Shown in pieces: positions 10,501-19,500 of a stretch of DNA of 20,756 nucleotides. Every line of letters starts with the position of its first letter. Position 1 is the first letter of the stretch. A program made the translations under genes and the position numbers. The notes below the pieces were generated by a model that worked only from the letters and a program-made list of their open reading frames with translations, had not been told where the DNA came from and ran no database searches. Source of the stretch: Baffinella frigidus (Eukaryota > Cryptophyceae > Cryptomonadales > Baffinellaceae); the NCBI GenBank assembly GCA_026770585.1, contig MU646694.1, positions 24,335 to 45,090 on the forward strand. The letters are read 5' to 3'.

Positions 10501-13500
10501 GTTCGCATTCGACTGTCTCGACTTTCTGCTTTCTGAACCACGATAGCCCCGATACCTCGCCTGTGGCGCCTGGGATCGGAGTTGGGGGTAGGTGATTAAG
10601 GGTTGGGGGTTGGGGTTTGGGGGTTTGGGGTTTGGGGTTTGGGGTTTGGGGTTTGGGGTTTGGGGTTTGGAGTTGGGGGTTGGGGATTGGGTGTTGGGTG
10701 TTGGGTGTTGGGTGTTGGGTGTTGGGGGTTGGGGGTTGGGTGGTGGGAGTTGGGGGTTGAGGGTTGGGGATTGACGGTTGGGGTTGGGGTTTCGTGTTTC
10801 GTGTTTCGGGTTGGTTGGGGTTTCATGTTTCGAATTTCGCGTTTCGTGTTTCGAATTCCGGGGTTCGTGATTCGTGCGTCAGGTGTCGGGTGTCGGGTGG
10901 ATGGAGAGTGACCGCCGTCGCCGATCCCCGCCGTGCCTTCCCCGCTCCCAGACAGCAGCGCCTGCACGCAAGTCCCACGTACGCCGGTTCAGAAAACCCC
11001 GAGCACACCGGAAACTAAACCGGGCATGCACTGGAAACTAAACCGGGCATGCAGATCCCCCGTTCTACAGTTCAGTAACAACCGGGCGCGATGTGCACCA
11101 CACCGGAAACTGCACCGGAAAGGGTGTGTCCCAGGGGATCAGATGGCCATCACTTGTAAGAATCTCGAGTAGTGATCGGTCTCTTCCCTGATCTCACATC
11201 GGACTCTTCGCTCGCAGATGCTGATCTGATCGAAACTCTGATCTGATCTAATCTCAGATCGCATAAAGGGTTCGGGATATTCTCGCACCTTAATCTGCTC
11301 AGAGCTAAGCGCGCCGCCAGAAGGGGAGAGAGCGCTCTCGGGCGATCCCCACGTCAGCGCTTGTCCGTCCGCTGTGACTGCCATAACCTGTTCGTTTTGC
11401 TCGAGAGTGTGAGGGCGCCGAGTGCGAGTGTTCACTTTGAACGCTTGACTGACATCACCTGTGCGTGTGTGTTTGTTCGCGCGTGTCAGAAGCGCTCGCG
11501 TGGGCTCAGGGACTACGACCTTTTTAACGGGAGATGTGTCTGGTAAAAAAATGTCCTGCGTGTTCCACATTCCGATCAGTTCCGTTCAGTATGGAGAGGA
11601 GCGTCCTGTCGTTGATACCCCTCACATGACTTCCAAACCAACAGACCAACTCTACGATTACACCATATGGTAATTACCCTGGTGCATCTTCACCAGCACC
11701 GCAGCGTGGGCTGAAATTTCGATTCGAGTCAATTAAATTAAATTGCACGTGCGGGACAGGACCTGGGACTAGGTGCAGCGGATGAGGTGGACGGAGTTCC
11801 CGTCAAGTGCCGCCAGACCCTCAGGTCGGCGCTCTCACACGCTCGGTATCTTTGACCATGGCCCATCACCGTAGATGGGGTGGCTGGAGCTAGGGCACGT
11901 GCGGGAGAGCAGCCTGACAAGGTTACTAAATGTGAACTGAGCATGGAAGTCCTTTTTGAGATGGTAACAGGAACATCAAGGGGAGAGGACCTGCGACTGG
12001 GTGCAGCGGAGGAGGTGGACAGACTTCCCGTCGAGGGACTTCCAAACCAACAGACCAATTCTACGATTACACCATATGGTAATTACCCTGGTGCATCTTC
12101 ACCAGCACCGCAGCGTGGGCTGAAAATTTTCGAGTCAATTGAATTAAATTGCACGTGCGGGAGAGGACCTGGGATTGGGTGCAGCGGAGGAGGTGGACGG
12201 ACTTCCCGTCAAGTGCGGCGAGGCGCCCGGGCGTGGCGCGCGTTTCGCACTCCTTTGTTGGTATCCCGAGCTGCCCAACGTTGTTCAACCCTGTGGGTAA
12301 TGGGCCCGCCTCAGCTTTGATTTTTTGTTTCAAGTGGACGGGAGGAGGGGAAGTTGGGGGGAGTAGGGAACGCCGGTGATGGGGGGGGGGTGAGTCGACG
12401 ATATCCTTTCAAGTGGATGGGAGGAGGGGAAGTTGGGGGGAGTGGTAAATGGCACTCAGCGGTGCTGGAGCGACAGGGGGAGTCAACAAGATGAGACTCC
12501 TCCATACCGGGGTACGACAGTCGACGGACATAGTCCAATTCGAGGTGGTTGTGGTGTGGGGCGCACCGAAGGCGAAAGCAGCGCGGTTGGCGGAGAGGGC
12601 GAGGGTGAACTGCTTTTGCCAACCTCTTACGTCGCCAGTAAAACGCCCTACACCAGTAAAGATACCAAAAAAAACGCCCTACACCAGTAAAACCGGACGC
12701 CCTGCACCGTACCGAAAGCGAAAGCAGCGCGGTTCGCGGAGAGGGCGAGGGTGAACTCCTCGCCGCACGCGACCATCGCCACCACCTCTCTGCCGAATGT
12801 CGTTGGGTGCGTCTCAGGTCACACACTCCTTCGTGTTTCGGGTTTCGTGGCAGGTTACGGTCACGGGTGTTGCGGAACCGCGTCAAGTCTCGCAACGTAC
12901 TGCAGCCCCACGAGTCGCGGAGTGTTCCCGGTACAACCGGACAATCACAGCGGGAAACGGGACGTTGGCCTCAAACCCGATCAGAACCCAGCGTCCTTAC
13001 CACAACAATCAACGTTTCGGGCCTCGTACCCAATGTGAGCCCCGCCGCACTGCAGAACCACACGTGACGTGAGAACCGAAATCGAACAGTGCTGCCGGTA
13101 TCACAGGGTAATAACAGCTAAAGGGCAGGTGGCCTCTCGTACCCAGAAAGAGCTTCGACGCGCTTAGGCGAAGGGGAATCGGTGCTGTCGCCGTGCCCGA
13201 GCTGTCCGCACGACCCCGATCCGAACGTGTAGAGCGCGCCGGCGTGCGTCACCACCGCGGAGTGCCCTGCATAAGGTCGGTCCTGTGAGACTCGCCCCAT
13301 GGGTCCGATACCGGATGGTGTATTTGTTAACTGCGTACAATCCGTGTTAAAGGATATTGTAATTTTGCAAACCCATAGAGGGAGAACCTGCACCGCACGA
13401 CGTGTACTCACATGATATATCCGAAATGAGGGACCAAGTTTCAGATTTGCCCTGAATTTGAACCCTCACATGGAACATTTTGGGGCATTCAAAAGAGCAC

Positions 13501-16500
13501 CCACGCCGTACGACGCGCGCTGGACCGTAGCTGAGTTTAGAGGGGGGTCGGGAGAGGCCCACGACTCCTAACAACACCAGACAGGTTATGTACCAGAGAG
13601 ATATCCTTCTTGCAACTCGTGGTCCGTAAATCCATCGAGAGGGAACCTGCGCTGCAAGACGCATACGCATACAGTGAATCCAAAACGTCCATCCTAGCTT
13701 CAGGTGTGCCATGGGTTTTAACACGTGCCTGCGCCGCACGACGCGTGCTGGACCGTGGCGCGCCCGGGCAGCCTGATCTCCGTCGGGACCAGCGCATCGC
13801 TCCCGCCGGCCGTTCCACACTGCATTGGGGACGCTTTAAGTTTATGGTTCGACGTCATAAGTTTCAGAAAAAATATATTTTTCTCTCTGCATCATGGAGG
13901 GTTCACGATCTCAGTTAGCACAAGCGCGTCGCCCCCCCCCCGGATGTTCGACACTCAAGGGATGGAGAGGGTGCATTCGAGAGACGCAACAGTTGTGGGT
14001 CACACAATTGACCATCAACGCCTGTCACATTTCTGCCACGCGCGTGAAGCGTGTCCCAAACGCTATTTCCAGATCCACACCAGAATGTGTCGTACGGATG
14101 GGGGTGGGTGGGTCGTGGAGGAATTCCCATACAGGGTTTCACGTCTGATCGTAGAGGGTTTCACGGACCTGACCAGAGCTGTTCAAGCCGCACGCGAGGA
14201 GGGATCCCACCTTGGGTAACAATCAGCGTGTGCCCCGAGGACGTGTCCAGTACTAATTTGTGTGTGCCCCCAGGACGCACCGGTACTAACCCAGGACGCG
14301 CCAGTAGTAACGTGGATCGTGGAGGGTGTCACGGACCTGCCCAGAGCTGTTCCAACCGCACGCGAGGAGCGATCCCGCCTCGGTGACGATCAGCGTGTGC
14401 CCGAAGCCACACGTCGTCGCGAGGATTCTTGTGCCTGCTCGTTGTTGCAAATCGCTTTGTCACACCACAGTCCTCAGTGACGAATCGTATTTACCATAAA
14501 CACGAGCCTTCCCTAGGATCCCGCCTCGGTGACGATCAGCGTGTGTCCAAAGCCACACGTCGTCGCTAGGATCCGCGTGCCTGCACCATGTGGTCGTCAC
14601 TCACACGACGCATTTGCTGGGAACATAAGTCTCTCGGGGTACATACCTGTACTGAGGGGGCGGGTGCGAACCTGAGAGGGCAGCGATGGGAGTAGGCAGC
14701 GCAACCTGGGCCCTCGCGCCATGCCCCAGCTGCCCTGACGCCCCCATCCCCCTGCAACAGGGCAGTTGTTTCAGGTCATTCATTCAAAATCCTTCACGGT
14801 TTCTGTCCGCAGTGTCCCAGCTGATCTGACGCCACCATTCCCCTGCCGCGGTTCCAAGCCATTCACTCAAATTCGCAACAGGTTCTTTCACCAGAGTCCC
14901 AGCTGACCTCACCCCCCCATTCCCCTGCGGCAATGGTTCCAGGCCGTTTGTTCAAAATCCCTCACGGGTTCTTTCCTCAGTGTCCCAGCTGATCTGACGC
15001 CACCACCCCCCTGCGTGAATTGTTCCAGCCCGTGTGTTCAAACAATCTTGCACAGATTCCTTCCTCTCAGACTAGTCGAAACATCCCCCCCCTGCGGCGG
15101 TTCAAGCCCGATCACAGGTCGTCCTTGACAGGTTCGTTGGCAAAGACCGCATTGGCAGAGTAGTTGGCATGCTGATCTGACGCCACCATTCCCCTGCCGC
15201 GGTTCCAAGCCATTCACTCAAAATTCGCAACAGGTTCTTTCACCAGAGTCCCGGTATTGGGCACCGGTAGGCTGTCCTGCTGCTCCCATCCCCCTAGGGG
15301 TAGTTGTTCCAAGTCGTCTGATCAAAAATTATGCACAGGCTCTTTCATCAGTGTCCCAGCTGATATGACGCCCCAATCCCCATGCGGTGGTTCCAGGCCG
15401 ATCACTCGTCATCCTTGATGGGTTTGGGGGGAATCCCCGCGACTACAGGGAAGTTAGCATACGGTATTGGACTACAGTAGGCCCGAAGGCTCCTGGTACC
15501 GGGTTTCTCGACGGAGTGCTAGGCCATACCTTACACCATACATCAATCACATGTTTGCAGGCGTGGCGGGGGGCACAGGCGGACCACACGAAGACCGGTT
15601 GTAACTTCAGAAAAATTAACCCTTTCTGAAATTCAGAACGAAGATCCTAAACCCCCACAGCCACAAACCTAAATTACAAAAACAGAGGCGTGGCGCGCAA
15701 ACCACGAGTAGATCTTCTCCGCTTCAGAGATGAGGGCAGAGTGCGCGCCGCCGCATGCCACATAACCTCTGTATGGAGCCCAGAAAAGTGAAACACCAAA
15801 CCCCTACCCCAAACACCAAACTCGTTTTCAGGGGCATAGGCGGACCATGTGTAGATCTTCCCAGCCTCGGAGATGACGGCAGAGTGGGCACCACCTTAAT
15901 GCCAGAACCTCTGTCTGAAGTCCATACAGAGGAACCCTACACCCCCAAACCCCACACCCCAAACATGTTTCCACAGGCGGAGCGAGGGGTATTGTCGAAC
16001 CACGAATAGATCTTCCCAGTCTCGGAGATGACGGCGGAGTGGGCACCGCCACATGCGACAGAGCGGATGCGCACGCCGAGCAGCGCGCCGAGGAAGACGG
16101 GGCGCGCAACGGGCGTTGTGCCGGAGGTGCCACACTGTGGTGCAGGGCCGGAGTCAGGTCTTGGTGTGTAGAGGATATGTCAACGGAAATGACTATCGGT
16201 TATGGATCTAATTCTGAATCACGTTCGATCCAAACCTCGACTAAATTGAAGCAAACCTCAAGAAAAATGAAATCCACAAGTGACTGGAAGGACAGACCTG
16301 GGAGTACTTGTTTTCGCCCCAGGCGAGGACCTCGCCGCCCTCGGTGACCAGCACCGTGTGCGCCAGCCCGCACGCTAGATCTCTCACCTGCCACAGAGCA
16401 TCCGCCACCCTCCAATTCAGGGACTTGAAGCATTATACGCTGTTGGACTACGGTAAGCCCGAGGGCTCCTAGGACCTCCCAGATCCCGATTCTGCCAGAG

Positions 16501-19500
16501 TGTAGAGGTTATGAGCCCTACGGAAACAATCCGTTTGATACCAACCTGCGGGCCCGCACGCCAGATCCCGTACCTGCAAGAGTGCGCAGGTTGTGGTCCC
16601 TAAGAGTTGAGAGGTGGTGAGCCCTGTGAGAACGACATGTTTGCTAATACCAAGGCCCCCACATTTTTGGTACCGCACGGTACTGAACCATGGCAGGTCT
16701 GAGGACTTTGCGATCCATCCATGACAAGCGCCGGCGCTCACCCACAAGGAAGCTAGCTGGTAGAGCCCTGGAGGAGATTCATCTAGGATGCGAGGTCGAT
16801 AGGGGGGGTGACACCTGGCGCCCGACAGCGCCGTCGAGCTGGGTGGGGGAGGGGTTCCTCGCCCCGACCCGCTCCCCGGTTCCACGCCTCCTCATCAACT
16901 TCACCAGGGAGGTCACATACTTGGTGGGTTGTAGGATCATAGAGCTATTCCGGTAGGACTTGTCGCGTTCTCGAATTCGAGATTTCAAGATTTCAGACTT
17001 CAAAAAGGTTTCAAAGGTCGTAAAACGTTTTAAAATACACCGTTTCAAATCGCATGGTACAAATGAAGTCTGAAATTCTCAAATCCCAAATTCGAAAACG
17101 CGACAAGTCCTACCGGAACAGCTCTACCTGGCGTCCAACAGCGCCGTCGAGCTGCTTGGGGGTGGCGTTGCTGGCCCCGGCGCGCCCCCCGTCCCCGCGC
17201 CCCGTCGCCTCTGCCGCGTAACGCTTCAGCCAACGCCTGAAAATATAAACCGGGTGAAAGGAAGTAGGCGGGGGTTCGGATCGCAACCACCTTGGCAAAT
17301 ATGATACCCTCCCGAGGAGGCCTTGGTTGGCTGGGACTGAGGGTGTACTTGTGAAGACCCTTCACGCCTGGCTACTACTGCATCGAGTAATACAGTCCTT
17401 GAGTCATGTACAAGGCCAGACGCGACGTCGTACAGTCAGCTACAGGGCCGAGAATCCTCAGGTGCCAATCCGAAAAATACAAGCGACCACGCGCTTCACT
17501 CAGGAGGACGGGTGGGAATGGAGCGCGCCTGCAGCGCCCCACGTGTACCCGTAGCTCCTCTGCCGCCGAAGGGTGTAGACAACGGGTTATATTATAAACT
17601 TGATGCGAGAGAAAGTATGCGGGGGTTCGGATCGCAACCAAGACACCCTCCTGAGGAGGCCTTACTTGACTTGGAGGTATGGCACATTTGTTACGCACTA
17701 ATAAGCCTAGCTGCTGGATGGGTGGGTGGGACGGGCGCGCGCCTGTTGCGCCCCACGTGTACGCGCACTGGAACGAACATTACAGTGCCGATATCCCTGA
17801 GGTGCCAATCTGGAAAACCGGAGGTGCCAATCTGGACCGATACCCCTGAGGTGCCAATCTGGAAAACAAAAACGACGGAAAATGCTTCACTTCGGAGTGG
17901 TGTAGGGGGAAGGGCGCGCGCCTGTAGCGCCCCATGTGTAGACGTAGCTCCGTCCCCCGGGGAGGCACAGCTTCTCCGTTTTCTCCAGCTCGACCCGAAC
18001 CTGCAGCGCAGCGCGTCAGAGCAAGCGCCTGCCCTCCATACGGGAGGTGTATTTTTGGAAGTCATCTGGGTTACGATGACTGGCATTCAACTGGCGAGAT
18101 TCCACCGTACACCATCCAGGATTCCGCAATTTTATGGGTATGCAATAAATGGCATCCAGAAAGCGTCAGTGGCGAGGGCGCCAATGCCGCGGCATCGTCC
18201 TCTTCATTCAAATTGGGGTAAAAAAATAAGAAAACTCTAAGTGGAGGGGCGTGCAGGGTGTGGGGTGTAGCGTCAATACCGCGGCATCATCCGGCGTGAG
18301 GGCAAGAGCCTTGCGGAAGCATTCCGTGGCAGCCGCGTGCTTCCCCCCGAGAGTGAGCGCCTGCCCAAGCCTGAAGTACCCCTTCGGCCTGCGAACACGC
18401 CACGCGTTCCCGTCGGTCAGCTGAATCGCGCGGGATTTTCACTGAGGCTGTAAGAGGCGAGACCATCAGTAATACCAACACGGAGGCTGCGTTGCATCCG
18501 TAGCCGACTAACCAACATAACTAGGCGGTGTCGAGCGTCCCGCGCTAGTGGATGTCCGAACCTGAAGTACTCTTTCGGCCTACGAACACGCCGCAGGTTC
18601 CCCGTCAGGTTGGACGGCCTCATTTCGGCGTTAATTTACTTACGGCAATCTGTCAAGTGCTATTGCACGCATAATTCCGGCGTCCAACTAATACGGCCTG
18701 CCCGAGCCTGAAATATCACTCCGGCATGCGAGCACGCCGCGCGTCGCAACATCACTGATTCAGTTGCACATCGCACATGCTATGATAGGCTTTGATTCGT
18801 GGTATTTTAGGGTGGGTGGTGTTATTTCGGTATAAACCCCATGCCTAACATATAATTAACTTCCCCCCAGGTATAAAGTACCCCTTTGGCCTGCGAGCCA
18901 GCCGCGCGTCTCCCGTGCGGCGGTTAGCTAAGCCGCGCTCGGTTTGTACCGGGGATGTACGCGGAGAGATCTTTATGAATACCATCTTAGTTAGTTATCC
19001 TGCAACTCACTAGCATGACTAGGAGAAGTCAAGGGAGAGGGCGTTGGCGGGGAGTGGACCAGGTGGGGGCGAGGGAGACGCAGGAGAGAGCGTCAGAGAC
19101 GGCGAAGCCTGGCTGATTCAGCTTCAGGCGCGCCGCCGATCGGTTCGAGTGCACCGTGTGGTCCTGCACAACACCCTCAGGTGTCAGAACCATCTCGGAG
19201 ATTCCGAAGCAGGCATCGAACCCCGATACTGGCGCATGGTTGCGAGTGCGGGAGAGGGCCTGTGGGGCACGTGGATGCATCTTGTACGCCTGGGATTCGG
19301 CGTGCGGTTCCTAGGTTCATGATCAGCGTGAAGGGTGAAACCTCGGAAGGTCTCTCTAACACACATTCATCCGCCCCGGGAGGGTCCATGGACCTGCGGA
19401 TCGGCATCGAGCGCCTGCGAGTAGATCAGGACCGCGTCGGCGTAGCGTCCAGCCTTGAAGTGCTCGTTGCCCTTGCCCTTGATGTCCCCGCACACGGACA

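Larger units (their letters stand above)
15463..16473. repeat. dispersed 35-bp direct repeat
   Basis: TTGGACTACAGTAGGCCCGA with following bases near 15467 recurs near 16444 as TTGGACTACGGTAAGCCCGA, flanking exon 7 on both sides. Confidence 0.7.

Noticed and set aside
10592-10911. Gly/Trp-rich small open frames on the plus strand, and Pro/Thr-rich ones opposite
   Set aside because: Translations of a simple G/T repeat; the same happens at 8468-8800.
11065-11187. Possible last exon reading LTSDGHLIPWD
   Set aside because: Looks like RCC1, but it ends in a stop, whereas exons 15 and 16 continue the propeller in phase and lead into the filamin part. Probably a decayed copy or chance.
11139-11387. 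Read-through of exon 14 to a stop as the protein end
   Set aside because: Would leave six blades, and the later exons join without frame loss. It remains possible as a minor isoform.
12311-12895. 194-aa minus-strand open frame
   Set aside because: Runs through intron 12 in a frame different from exon 12; Arg/Pro/Ser-rich with no domain.
14065-14142. Possible extra RCC1 exon reading TFWCGSGNSVW
   Set aside because: Resembles a WGSG loop but has no in-phase splice sites, and exons 9 and 10 already join perfectly.
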